DNA of 64,000 nt from VRUE01 sp963708115. Lineage in GTDB: Bacteria > Actinomycetota > Thermoleophilia > Solirubrobacterales > 70-9. Positions within the stretch are counted from its first letter, which is position 1. The number at the start of each line of letters is the position of its first letter. Location: positions 992,001 through 1,056,000 of the forward strand of contig CAVPRX010000001.1 in NCBI GenBank assembly GCA_963708115.1, read 5' to 3'. Shown in pieces: positions 35,935-46,200 of this stretch. The translations under genes and the position numbers were made by a program. The notes beneath the pieces are model-generated. The model saw nothing but the letters and a program-made list of their open reading frames with translations, had not been told where the DNA came from and did no database searches.

Positions 35935-35952
35935 TGAATGAACGTTCACTCA
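35935..35952. promoter_or_regulatory. FadR/TetR-type operator in a divergent promoter
   Basis: TGAATGAACGTTCACTCA is an 18-bp near-perfect palindrome, with one mismatched pair. It resembles the TGAATGA-N4-TCATTCA box of the Bacillus TetR-type FadR, known to control fatty-acid degradation genes. It lies between a methyltransferase operon and a short-chain dehydrogenase gene, so one regulator could control both directions. Confidence 0.6.
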
Positions 35953-35966
35953 GGCGAGCGAGTCCG

Positions 35967-36917
35967 GTGAGCTGGAGCGTCGCGGACATTCCCGACCTGA
36001 CCGGCCGCACGGCGATCGTCACCGGCGCCAACGGCGGCCTCGGTCTCGAGACCGCGCGAGCGCTGGCGGGAGCGGGTGCCAAGGTGATCATGGCGGCCCG
36101 CAACCAGGAGAAGGCAGCGGAGGCCGAGGCGGGGATCCGCAGTGGATCGCCGGGCGCCTCGCTCGAGATCGTCGAGCTCGACCTCGGCTCGCTGGCTTCT
36201 GTCAGCGAGGCGGCCGGGAAGGTTCTCGCCGGCCACGACTCGATCGACCTCCTCGTCAACAACGCCGGCGTGATGGGCATCCCTGAGCGCAAGACCATGG
36301 ACGGGTTCGAGATGCAGCTCGGCGTCGACCACCTCGGGCACTTCGCCCTCACCGCGCTGCTGATGCCGGCGCTGCTGCGTGCGGACGCGGCGCGGATCGT
36401 CACGGTGACGAGCACCGCCCACCACATGGGCAGGGCGGTGAATCCCGGCAATCCCCACCTGCACGGGCGCTACGGACCCTGGCGGGCCTACGGCCAGGCG
36501 AAGCTCGCGAACTTCCATTTCGGCCTCGGCCTCGATCGCAAGCTCCGAGAGGCGGGCGCGCCGGCTGCGAGCCTCGTCGCCCACCCCGGCCTCTCCAACA
36601 CCGACCTGCAGGCGGTCAGCGTCGCGGAGACCGACGGCGGCTTCTCGCAGCGCTTCTTCCACGGACTCGCCGGCTCGACCGGGATGTCACCGGCACAGGG
36701 AGCGCTCTCGCAACTGCGGGCGGCGACCGATCCCGGGGCACGCGGCGGCCAGTTCTACGGGCCGCTCTTCATCAACAACGGCCCCCCGGTCCGCAAGCCG
36801 GTGCTGCGGCGGCTCGGCATGGAGCGTGCGATCGCTCGCCTCTGGGAGGTCTCCGAGCGCGAGACCGGCCTGAAGATCGGGGTCGGCAGCGGCCAGGCGC
36901 AGCCGCCGACGAGCTGA
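35967..36917 (+). CDS. Short-chain dehydrogenase/reductase
   Basis: The product is 316 residues from GTG 35967. AIVTGANGGLGLETARALA is the TGxxxGxG cofactor motif, LLVNNAGVMG the NNAG motif, VTVTSTAHHMG carries the catalytic serine region and YGQAKLANFHF the YxxxK pair. It resembles retinol-dehydrogenase-like oxidoreductases; substrate unknown. Its stop codon overlaps the first bases of the tRNA-derived repeat marking the left end of the island. Confidence 0.9.
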   Translation: MSWSVADIPDLTGRTAIVTGANGGLGLETARALAGAGAKVIMAARNQEKAAEAEAGIRSGSPGASLEIVELDLGSLASVSEAAGKVLAGHDSIDLLVNNAGVMGIPERKTMDGFEMQLGVDHLGHFALTALLMPALLRADAARIVTVTSTAHHMGRAVNPGNPHLHGRYGPWRAYGQAKLANFHFGLGLDRKLREAGAPAASLVAHPGLSNTDLQAVSVAETDGGFSQRFFHGLAGSTGMSPAQGALSQLRAATDPGARGGQFYGPLFINNGPPVRKPVLRRLGMERAIARLWEVSERETGLKIGVGSGQAQPPTS

Positions 36918-36961
36918 GATGGGCGGTACTGGGCTCGAACCAGTGACCCCCTCCTTGTAAG
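36916..36961 (-). repeat. attL-like repeat: 3' part of tRNA-Val
   Basis: These 46 bases are identical to 53644-53689. They contain the tRNA-Val sequence from the anticodon loop to the 3' end plus five flanking bases. The match stops sharply on both sides. With the intact tRNA at the other end, this is the classic footprint of site-specific integration into a tRNA 3' end. The preceding gene's TGA overlaps its first two bases. Confidence 0.9.
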
Positions 36962-37002
36962 CACGAGCGCCCGGACACACCGATCCGATGGTGGCTGTAG
37001 AT

Positions 37003-37043
37003 GTATAGGGAGTTTTCGTGATTTCGGAGAAAACGCCCTATAC
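37003..37043 (+). promoter_or_regulatory. Operator/promoter of the AbiE pair
   Basis: GTATAGGGAGTTTTC (37003-37017) and GAAAACGCCCTATAC (37029-37043) are complementary at 14 of 15 positions, separated by 11 bases. The right arm carries TATACT, a likely -10 element, 11 bases before the ATG at 37054. AbiEi-type antitoxins are known to bind inverted repeats in their own promoter and repress it. Confidence 0.7.
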
Positions 37044-37053
37044 TTTTACCGCC

Positions 37054-37896
37054 ATGACTGCCTCATCCAGCCAGCTGGGACTCACCCGAACGCTGAGCCG
37101 TCGCGAGGCGGAGCTCGTCAGCTGGCTCGAGGTCGAAAGGCCCAAGAGCGTCAGCCTGGCAGAGATCTCAAGCGCGCTCGACTGGCCGCAGAAGCGCACC
37201 TACAGCGTCACCTCTCGGCTCGTAATGAAGGGCTGGTTGCACCGGACCCGCGCCGGCCACTACGAACCGCTCTTGGGCGAGAGTGCTGGGATTCTGGTGC
37301 CCGACCCTTGGGTCGCGCTGACGAGCTGGAAGGTCCCCTACTACGTCGCGCTCGCCTCCGCGGCGTACGAGCACAATCTCATCCCCGACCGTCCCAAGGC
37401 GGTGCAGGTATGCGTTTCGGTTGGAACCACGGCGCCGGCCGGCTGGCGAGATATAGCAATCACCCTGGTTCCAAGGCGAGCGTTCCAGCTCGAGGGCAGC
37501 CAGCTTGCCGAGAGCCACGGCGTCATCGTCCGTCTCGCCGGGGTCGAGCGAGTACTTCTCGACGGCGCGACCACGCCCGGGCGCGTGGGGGGTGTCTTCG
37601 GGCTTGCGCGCATCGTCGACCGCAGTCGTGAGCAGGCCGACTGGCGACGATTTGCAGAGCTGGCGGAGATGGGAAGCCGGGGAGTCGCGGCGGCCCGTCG
37701 GATCGCGGCACTACTCGAGATCCTCGGCCACGAAGTGTCCCCAGCCCTGGCCAAACTTGCGAACGCTAGAAGAGGTGCCCCGCCGATCCACCTCGGCAGC
37801 ACCCGCGTCCACGGGCGCCGCGGTGAGATCCTGCCTCGCTGGCGCGTGCAGCTCAACGTCAGTCCCGAGGCCCTGCGGGAGGAGGTGAGTCGCTGA
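37054..37896 (+). CDS. abiEi: AbiEi-type antitoxin (type IV toxin-antitoxin system)
   Basis: The product is 280 residues. The N-terminal winged helix (ELVSWLEVERPKSVSLAEISSALDW and MKGWLHRTRAGHYEPL) is followed by a C-terminal domain that in this family counteracts the toxin. WVALTSWKVPYYVALASAAYEHNLIP is a typical AbiEi segment. In known AbiE systems the antitoxin represses its own promoter and neutralises AbiEii without binding it directly. It overlaps the next gene by one base and is preceded by a strong inverted-repeat operator. Confidence 0.8.
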   Translation: MTASSSQLGLTRTLSRREAELVSWLEVERPKSVSLAEISSALDWPQKRTYSVTSRLVMKGWLHRTRAGHYEPLLGESAGILVPDPWVALTSWKVPYYVALASAAYEHNLIPDRPKAVQVCVSVGTTAPAGWRDIAITLVPRRAFQLEGSQLAESHGVIVRLAGVERVLLDGATTPGRVGGVFGLARIVDRSREQADWRRFAELAEMGSRGVAAARRIAALLEILGHEVSPALAKLANARRGAPPIHLGSTRVHGRRGEILPRWRVQLNVSPEALREEVSR

Positions 37897-38735
37897 TGAT
37901 TTCCCAGGTGGGTTATCCGCCCGGAGAGCAGACGCCGGGACCGCTGCTCTTCAAGGGCGGCACCGCGCTTCGCAAGTGCATCTTCGGCTCGACCGGGCGC
38001 TTCTCCCAGGACATCGATCTGGACGCCACCCACAAGAACGGCTTCGAGGAGGCGGTCGAGGCGGCTTTCCAGCCCACCCAGCCCTACTACGGGATCGAGT
38101 TCACCCTCCCCCACTTTCGCTACTCCAGCGACGACAACTTCAGCGGCACGGTCGAGTACCGCCACGATGGCGGCGAGGGCGCCTTCGAGCTGCAGATCTC
38201 CTACCGCCTAGACCCGATCTTGGAGCCTGTCGACCTGACACTCCAAGAGCAGTCCTACTTCGCGAAAGCCAGCGAGGAGTGCGGCCTGCCGCAGCTCTTC
38301 GGCCTCGACCCCTACGAGATGATCGGCGAGAAGATCATGGCCTGCAACCGCCGCCAGGGCGGCTCCAGCAAGGACGTCTACGACCTCGACCTCTGGGCTC
38401 AGCGCCCCTTCGATGAGCGCCTCGTCCGGCGACTCGCCGTTCTCAAGGCCTGGACGGACCGGCGCGGACAGCCTCGCTATGACCCGAATGCACTCCTCGC
38501 CGCAATCGAGCCGGAAAACTTCCGCTGGAACGATATCTCAGGCCTCGTCCCCCGCGACTTGGCAAGTGACCCCGAGCTGATCTGCCAGAGGGTACGTACC
38601 CGCTTCGGCTTCCTGGCCGAGGTGAACGAGGATGAGACGACTCTCCTCAACGATCAGGTCGCCCATCGCGGGCATCAACTCTTCGCGCGGCTGCGGGAGC
38701 AGGCTCGCGAGCTTGCAGCCGAGATCCGCCCGTAG
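37896..38735 (+). CDS. abiEii: AbiEii-type nucleotidyltransferase toxin
   Basis: The product is 279 residues. LLFKGGTALRKCIFGSTGRFSQDIDL contains motif I (GG-T-LRK with the S-x-DIDL acidic pair) of DUF1814 nucleotidyltransferases, and PYEMIGEKIMACNRRQGG the C-terminal lysine motif. Such toxins transfer nucleotides and cause reversible growth arrest, and some AbiE systems block phages. The N-terminus before motif I is short (about 18 residues), so translation may begin a little earlier within abiEi. It is the first cargo operon after the left island boundary. Confidence 0.85.
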   Translation: MISQVGYPPGEQTPGPLLFKGGTALRKCIFGSTGRFSQDIDLDATHKNGFEEAVEAAFQPTQPYYGIEFTLPHFRYSSDDNFSGTVEYRHDGGEGAFELQISYRLDPILEPVDLTLQEQSYFAKASEECGLPQLFGLDPYEMIGEKIMACNRRQGGSSKDVYDLDLWAQRPFDERLVRRLAVLKAWTDRRGQPRYDPNALLAAIEPENFRWNDISGLVPRDLASDPELICQRVRTRFGFLAEVNEDETTLLNDQVAHRGHQLFARLREQARELAAEIRP

Positions 38736-39344
38736 CCCTTAGGTCAACAAAGTCATGCCAAGGAACCGTCGGCGAGAAGCGCCCCCCGCCTCATTCCCTC
38801 GTCAGAGCAACACGCACTTATAGACATCCTGCCCAAGCCAAATGCAGCGGCTCCAGTTGGCGGCAAGGAACAAAAACCCATAGCCCACGAGCGAGCCCAG
38901 AAAGCAGCGCCGCGAGCTATGAAATCGTCGACCGCGCAGCCCGCTTCACCGGTATCCAACTCGCCTGCGGATGCGCGGGTGTCGGGAAAACAGACTGGCA
39001 TTGAGGTCGGCGCCGAGTCGGGGGGGCAGCCCTTGCCGGCAATCCCGACGCCAGCCCGTCCGCGTTCTCCAGGTAGTTCGAGCACAGGCAGAGCGGTCAC
39101 TCAGAGCGGGCTGAACTCCTCCTCATCCTCCTCTAGAAATGAAGGCGGGTCCGGGTCTGAGTTCGGCATGTGAGGTCTTGCGCCGCACGCCGCAACGAAC
39201 CAGCCGAGGGATGCTCAGCGTCAACACCAGCGAAGTCGGATGGTTCATTTGGCCCGGTCCAATGCCTTGGTTCCAATGGACCCCCGAAAGCCCTTCCCGC
39301 AGCGAACTGGATAACCGAACCGCCTTACCGCTTGGAAGCTCCAC
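38736..39344. other. Gene-poor stretch after abiEii
   Basis: No convincing gene is seen in these 609 bases. The abiEii frame stays open after its TAG to 39173, coding a hydrophilic, Ala/Pro/Ser-rich sequence (KPNAAAPVGGKEQKPIAHER), with an internal ATG at 38919. This could be a decayed gene remnant. Composition is mixed and less GC-rich than the backbone. It separates the plus-strand AbiE operon from the minus-strand giant/Ig operon. Confidence 0.4.
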
Positions 39345-40214
39345 CTATGGCACGACGAAAAAGTCAGCGGATATATCGCGCTTAGCCCTCCCCGCCGGGG
39401 AACCTTCTATTTCCTTGCGATACCTGTAGTGCCCAGGCGCCATATCCCGCGGCAGGCTAAGCGAGTGACACTCGTACGTGACTCCGCCAAACAAAACGAT
39501 CGAAATCCCCGCAAAGCCTTTAGGCGTCACTGGATCAAGCGTCCATTTTCCTTCTTCGAAGCGCTCGACCACATAGTCGTTCCCAAGACCGATTGGGGTA
39601 GTGCCGATGTTTTCGGTCCTGGTCACCAGAACGTCGCCACCGTGCGCCATTCGAGGGAACACCGACTCACGCAAACCGCTGCGACGCTTGAGTACGCGGA
39701 AGTATTCCGCATATTCGCCGAGATGTCTCCCAGAGGCATCGAAAAAGGTTGAGTCGACCTTGTAAAAAGCCGGCCGTCCTGACACCGCGAATTGGAAGGT
39801 TGATAGCTCGGGTTGTCCTGCCCGGAGACGAATGACACGTTGGATCTTTGTCCTAAGCACCTTGGTGACAGCGCCACTCGCCTTAACTCGGCTGAGATGG
39901 CTGACAACGGTCCAGTTAAGCCATACGGACGACTTCGACCCATGAGTGAGTTCTAGGCCCACATCCCCGGCTCCAGCCTGAACCGTGGGGACTGGAACAC
40001 GGACCGTGACCCCCCTAGGCGCAAATGGCACGTTCTGCCCGGTTTGTGGCGGGCGATGGATAGGCGCCATCTGCCTAAGCGGTGCTGCGTAGTCGACCGA
40101 CACCGGATACCGACATCCTTCTTGGTCGAGCTTTGCTTGCGCAGCCATTGGTGCCACAAGAGCTAGAGCGAGTAGAACTAACGCCCAGACGCCTATGCCT
40201 TTGATTGCGCTCAT
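39345..40214 (-). CDS. Secreted Ig-like (Big_14-type) domain protein downstream of the giant protease
   Basis: The product is 289 residues from ATG 40214, with the signal peptide VWALVLLALALVAPMAAQA. The C-terminal third reads VTRTENIGTTPIGLGNDYVVERF then GKWTLDP and APGHYRYRKEI. That is the pattern of a bacterial Ig-like domain with a KW and GxYRxxK signature, as far as I can recall it (Big_14-like). It follows the 2275-residue gene by 57 bases on the same strand, so the pair is probably one operon. It could be a partner or inhibitor of the protease domain; this is inference. An in-frame GTG at 40271 is an alternative start. Confidence 0.7.
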   Translation of the reverse strand: MSAIKGIGVWALVLLALALVAPMAAQAKLDQEGCRYPVSVDYAAPLRQMAPIHRPPQTGQNVPFAPRGVTVRVPVPTVQAGAGDVGLELTHGSKSSVWLNWTVVSHLSRVKASGAVTKVLRTKIQRVIRLRAGQPELSTFQFAVSGRPAFYKVDSTFFDASGRHLGEYAEYFRVLKRRSGLRESVFPRMAHGGDVLVTRTENIGTTPIGLGNDYVVERFEEGKWTLDPVTPKGFAGISIVLFGGVTYECHSLSLPRDMAPGHYRYRKEIEGSPAGRAKRDISADFFVVP

Positions 40215-40271
40215 CGTCGTTTGTTGTGCCAGATCACTCGCATTTACTTTATCGCAGCGCACCGAATCCAC

Positions 40272-43200
40272 CTATTCTTTCACCAGATGCATTTCGCCCA
40301 TAAACGGCTCGTTCAACAATCCGGGAGCCTGGCTGCGGCTAGGATGAAAGTACGGATAGGGGCCTTTTTCTGGAAGGGGCGGTGGTAGGAGGGGCGTAAA
40401 CGTAGACGGGGGTCCGAAGACATTCATGCCCACAACTTTGCCCGTACTCGGAGAGAAGACCGGCGATCCACTATCGCCATGTTCCTCAACAATGTTCACA
40501 GGGATCTGCCAGAAGGGGCCAGAATCTTTTAGCCCAGCATAGAAAGGCATCACTTCTGCAGGACCTGTAATCGGCTTACATTCCACTTTGTCGCGGAAGC
40601 CCAGGGACTCGCACACGAGCATCCCGATTTCCGCTAGACCAGCACCTTGTGACGCGTTACCTCCGACGATCTTTGGACCGATCAGCGTCCCGCCTTCAAG
40701 GCGAATTGCCTCGCCGTCATCCTCGAATTTCTGAGGATCAGAATAGATCTGCCAGTGCCGAGAACGCTGTTCACCGATCTTCGTGGTTTTGGTATGCAGG
40801 GTTTCGGAATCGTGAAAGCGGAGCACGGGCACCCCTTCTTTGAAGCAATGACCGGCCGTAAGCAAAAAGTACGCAATTTCTGGTTGGCCGGTTGGGCTGG
40901 TCCCAACCTTTTCCCACGCCGTGGGCCCCGCGGTGCATCGCGTGTAATGCTTTCCTATGGCGTCTTCCCCGGTGAGCTGTCCGATTATTTGGCCGCCCTT
41001 GATCGTGCCTTCGTTCGTGTAGCGGGAACTTGGTGAGCTGCCTGAGTCGGCATAGACGCTGATTGGCGCGCTAGCCCCATAGTGAGATGAGAGCCCGGCT
41101 GAGACGTTCCCGACATTGGTCGCGCCAACCTTCACGACGTTTTTGGCCATATCTATTCCAGCCCTGGTGATCTGCCCGGCGAGCGAACCACCGCTGGCAC
41201 CGTCGCTCGTCCCGATCGCGCCTTGGAGCGAGACCAATTCGCTGATCGGATGGCTTGGTGCGGTGGTGAATTCGCCAATCCGATCAGTTGCGACCAATTG
41301 GCCAGATCCACGAAGCGAGGACACGCTGGAGGCCTGATCCGAGGTGAACCCGACTCTCAAGACGCCCCCGTTTCGATGGTCGACCCAGAAGCCGGCATAG
41401 GTATTCGGGGCATTGGCTTCCCCCCACGCTTGGATTTTGGGACCATTCTGTTCGACATACCAGTCGCGATACTCCAACTCCGCCACATCCCTCGGTCGCA
41501 GCGGAACCCCCCAGCGTTCCATCGTCGCTCTGGCACCTTGCCCTTCAGGGGTTTCCGGTTCGTACCAGGCTTTGATCAGGTTGAAGATCCGTTCGTTGAG
41601 CTCGATCTCATTGGCGACCGGGTCGACGACATCTAGTCCGAATTCATCGCGGAACTTGGCGATATCGCGAAATTTCGGCGGGATTGGCGTCCCCGGCGCC
41701 AGAGGTGGAGGTGGCGGTGGGATGTTGACCCAGAATCGTTCGGCTGCCATCTGTCCAAGGCGATCGGTAATGATGACTTCGAGGTCGAGATGTCCGGGGG
41801 AATGCTCTTCGGTGCTGGTCACCCATTCATCGATTTCGGTGGTGCACTCGATACCCGGCGCTCCGGTTTGTTCGCAGGTCTTTTCATCGACCAGATCGTT
41901 CCCACCGGCGATCACCTTGACCGAGGCGATCCCCTCCTCGGAGTGGGCCTGGATGGAGAGATTGTGATCGCCGGCCCAGAGTTCTTTGCCGCGGTTGTCA
42001 TAGATGGTGCCCGCGATGTCGTCGAAGATCGGCGGCTGCAGCGCATTCCACCACTTGAGCACCGATCCGTCAGCACCGATGTCATACGTGACGTGCGGAG
42101 CGTCCGGCGAGATCACGACCGTGCGGCGCGGTTCGTCGGAGAATTCAAATTCCGTTTTCTTCGCCGGAGCGGCGCCCGCAGGATCGACCGTCACGGAGCT
42201 GACGCGGCCGTAGGTCTGGTTGTAGGTGATCGCGCCCCAGGTGCCGTTGGGCAACGTGACTTTGGTCATTCGGGCCGCGGTGTCGTAGGTGTATTTGGTT
42301 TCTCCTTCGGGGCCAGCATGCGCGGTCAGCAGAGCGCCTGCGTGCGCGTATTCGTGGGTGCCCGCCTCTTCGCCGACGACGGAATCGACAAGGCCTGCGG
42401 AGACATCGACTTCGACGGCTGGATCGTTGGGTTCGGGCGCTTCTTCTTCGGGATCGGGGAAGTGGTTGCCGGCCACCCACTTCTGCACGCGGTTGTTGGC
42501 GGTGTCGGTGACCCAGACGCCGCCCGCTCCGTCGGTGGCGATGCCCATCGGGGAGGCGAGGCTGAGCTGTTCTTCGCCCGAGCCTTTGCTGCCGAGCTGA
42601 TCTACGTATTTGCCGTCGTGATCGAAGAGCTGAACGCGGTTGTTGCCCTGGTCGCCGACCCAGATATTGCCTTTGGCATCGACGTCGATTGCGTCGGGGT
42701 GGTTGAACTGGCCGCCGGCGGTGCCTTCAGAGCCGAACTGGCTGAGGTATTCGCCGGCGTTGTTGAAGACGGAGACGCGGTTGTATTGCCAGTCGGCTAT
42801 CCAGACCTTGCCGCCGGGGCCGATGTCGATGCCGCTCGGCTTGCCGAACTGGCCCGCGCCGGAGCCTTTTGAGCCCACGACTTTCAGGAATTCGCCTTCG
42901 GGGCCGAACTTCTCGACGCGACCGCCCTGGGTGTCTGCCACCCAGACGTTGCCGTGGGCGTCGATCGCCAGCCCTTCGGGGCCGGTACCGAGGATAGTGC
43001 TGCCTTCGAACTGCCCGTTGCCCGTCCCTTTGGCGCCGAATTTGGAGAGGTATGCGCCCGCCGGGCTGAACTTCTCGACGCGCTGGTTGCCCCGGTCGAG
43101 CACCAAGATGTTCCCGGCCGAGTCGATCGCCACCGCGGTTGGGTTCTTGAACTGGCCGTTGCCGGTCCCCGAGGAGCCGAATTTCGAGACGAATTCGCCT

Positions 43201-46200
43201 TTGGAGTCGAACTTCTCGATCCGGTTGTTTGCCCTGTCGGCGACCCAGCTGTTGCCGGCTTGGTCGATCGCGATGTCGGCGGGGGCGCTCAGCTGTCCAT
43301 CCCCAGATCCTGACGAGCCGAAGGCGTCGTCATAGATCACGTCGGTATAGGTGGAGAGGTATTCGGGGATGACCCACTTCTGCACCCGGTTGTTGTTGGG
43401 ATCGGTAACCCAGATGGCGCCGGAATCATCAGAGGCGATACCGGCCGCGTAGACGAAGCTGAACTGACCCGCGCCAGAGCCTTTGGCACCGAACTGACCC
43501 TGGTATTGCCCGGCCACGTCGAATCGCTCCACGCGGCTGTTGTCCTGGTCTGAGACCCAGACGTTGCCGTGGCTGTCGATCTCGATCGCGTCGGGGTGGT
43601 TGAACTGGCCATCCCCACTGCCTGCTGAGCCGACCTGGCCGAGGTATTCGCCAGCGCCGTTGAAGACCGTCAAGCGGTTGTTGCCGTACTCAGCCGTCCA
43701 AAGGTTTCCTCCCGCATCGAAAGCAATCCCCATCGGCTGGGTCAGCTGACCGCTGCCGGTCCCTTTCGAACCGACGGCTTTGAGGAATTCGCCTTTGGAG
43801 TTGAACTTCTCGATGCGGCCGTTGACGGTGTCGGCGACCCAGATGCTCCCCGCGCCATCGATCGCAAGCCCTTCAGGTCCGGTGCCGAGGATGGTTCCCC
43901 CGAACTGCCCGTTTGCCGAGCCTTTGGAGCCAAATTGGCTTACGTATTCACCTGCAGGGTTGAACCTCTCAATCCGGGTGTTGCCTGCATCCGCGACGAG
44001 GAGGTCGTCGTTGGGCGCGATTGCAATCGCTGCCGGGCGTTTGAACTGACCGTTTCCAGATCCCGTAGAGCCGAATTTCGCCAGATACTGGCCTTTGGAG
44101 TTGAACTTCTCGATCCGGTTGTTGTTGGTGTCGAGGACCCAGAGGTTGCCCTGGCCGTCGACCGCGACATCGCCGGGCGCTTTGAGTTGTCCGTTTTCTG
44201 ATCCGAGCGAGCCGAAGGATTCGGCATAGGCGGGGATGTCGGCGGCGGGCGCGTCTTCGGCTTCCCCAGGTGGACCGCCTCCGGCGCTTGCCGGATCATC
44301 GACCGCTATTTCGGCCAGAGAGCCGCCTTCGTAGGCGTAGTCGACCTTGGCATAGCCGTCGGTCAGGCGGGCCTCGGTGCGACCGTTTTCATTGAAGGAG
44401 ACCGAGGTCGAGGATTGGCCGGTCTCATCGGTGAGCTCATAGCCGCCGTCTGACTTCTTGGTCACGGTCGAGCGCAGTGCTGGGTTGAACCTTTCTTCTC
44501 CTGCTTTCATCGGCAAGGCGATGTCGTTCTGGAGCGCGCCGCTGTTTGAGAGAAGGTCGGCCTCGTTGGGGTTCGGCGAGCCTTCTGATTTGAGCGGTTC
44601 GAGGTCTGGGGTCTGCGCCAACGTCCAGCCGTCGCCCCACTCGGTGTTCTGGGCGTCGGGAAGCTGGGAGTTGTAGAAGCGTTCTACTTCGAGGTCTACG
44701 GCGGGTCCTTCGACGTCGATGTCGCGTTCGTGGTAGACGAGGTTGCCGTTCATCACGTTGACCGCGAGTTCGGGACCCGTGGGATTTTCTTCGGCCTCTG
44801 AACCCTGCCCGTCGGGCAACGGGAAGTGCTGCATGACGTATTCGTCGTTCATCCCGGTCGCGGGGATGTATTCGAATTCGATCTTGCGTTCGCGTTTCTT
44901 GCCAACGAAATCGACGGCTATGACTTCCAGTTTGTGCTCGCCCGCTGGGAGCCCGGTCAGCTTCAGCGGGTAGGTCTTGTTCATCGAGCAGCTCGTTCCC
45001 GGACACGAGGCAAGTGCCGACCAGAGGACTTCCTGTTTTTTGCCGTCGAGGAAGACTTCGATGTTCTTGACGCCCGAGCGCTTCGTCAGATTCGTCGCGG
45101 TGCTCCCGTCTTTGGCTTCGATTTTCAAGTTGTAGACGGGCAGGCTTAGGTCGTCTTCGTCTTCCTGTGGCGGCTCTTTGCTCTGCGGCGGTTGGGCTTC
45201 GCTGAATCCGACTTCCTCTTCGGTGGCTTTCGCCAGTTGCCCGCTCAAGGCGACTTCGGGCGGCGTGCGGTCCACCTTCGTCGTGAACTGGGTACCTGCC
45301 GTCTTGCCGGTCGGATCTTCGGCGACGGTGCCCGTGGTCCGGATCCCCTCGCCGAAGCTGTCGCCGGTGACCGCGAAATGCGCGGTGTAGTTGGTGGGAC
45401 AAGAACTGCCGTAGAGGCCCGTGCAATAGCCGACGTTATCTTGGATCACCGGTTTCCCTTCTGGGGTGATCGTGACCCGATGGACACCGAGACCCTCGTC
45501 ACCGGCATAGATGTCGATGTTCAGGTAGTCGGTGTCGCTGAACCATCCCGAAGGAATGCCAGTCGGCGAGATGACTGGCCCCCAGTCGTCGTTCAGCCAG
45601 ATGCCTACTCCTCCCGCATAGAGGGTGCGCTGGCAGGCGAGCCACACCCCGGGTGGCCCACTTCCCTCGCCGATGACCAAGGCCTGGCCGACGCCATCGC
45701 CGCTGAGATTGCCGTAGGTCTTGGCGTAGTCGAGCCAGATCGGAGCCCATTTGTCACCCGGATTCCAGAGGCCAGTGTAGTCATGGGGCTGCTGGGAGCC
45801 ACAGCCGTTGTCTGCGCGGTTGAAGGGGATCAGCCAGGCGTGGGTGATGTAAACCTTTTCATTGCGGGTGCGGTAGGCCCACTGGCCGAATTGTTCGGGG
45901 CCGTAGAAGGCAGGTTCGAAGATCGTCAGCAGGCCGGCATGGGAGCCTTCCCAGCAGCAGATGTCGTGGTGGATGTTGGAGTTGTTGCTGGTCCACTGCC
46001 AGGCTCCATTGCTGAGCGCTGCCCAGTTGTTTCCGCCGTACCAGTTGCTCCCCTGGTTGACCCAGTCCTCGACGATCGGGTCAAGGAGTGCCGGATAGGC
46101 GTAGTCGCCCTCTCGGTGTGCGACGTGTACGACGATAGAGGCACCTTCGACTTCGAGCTGCACCGGTATTTCGGTTCCCTGGGCATCGAGCGCGTAGGGC

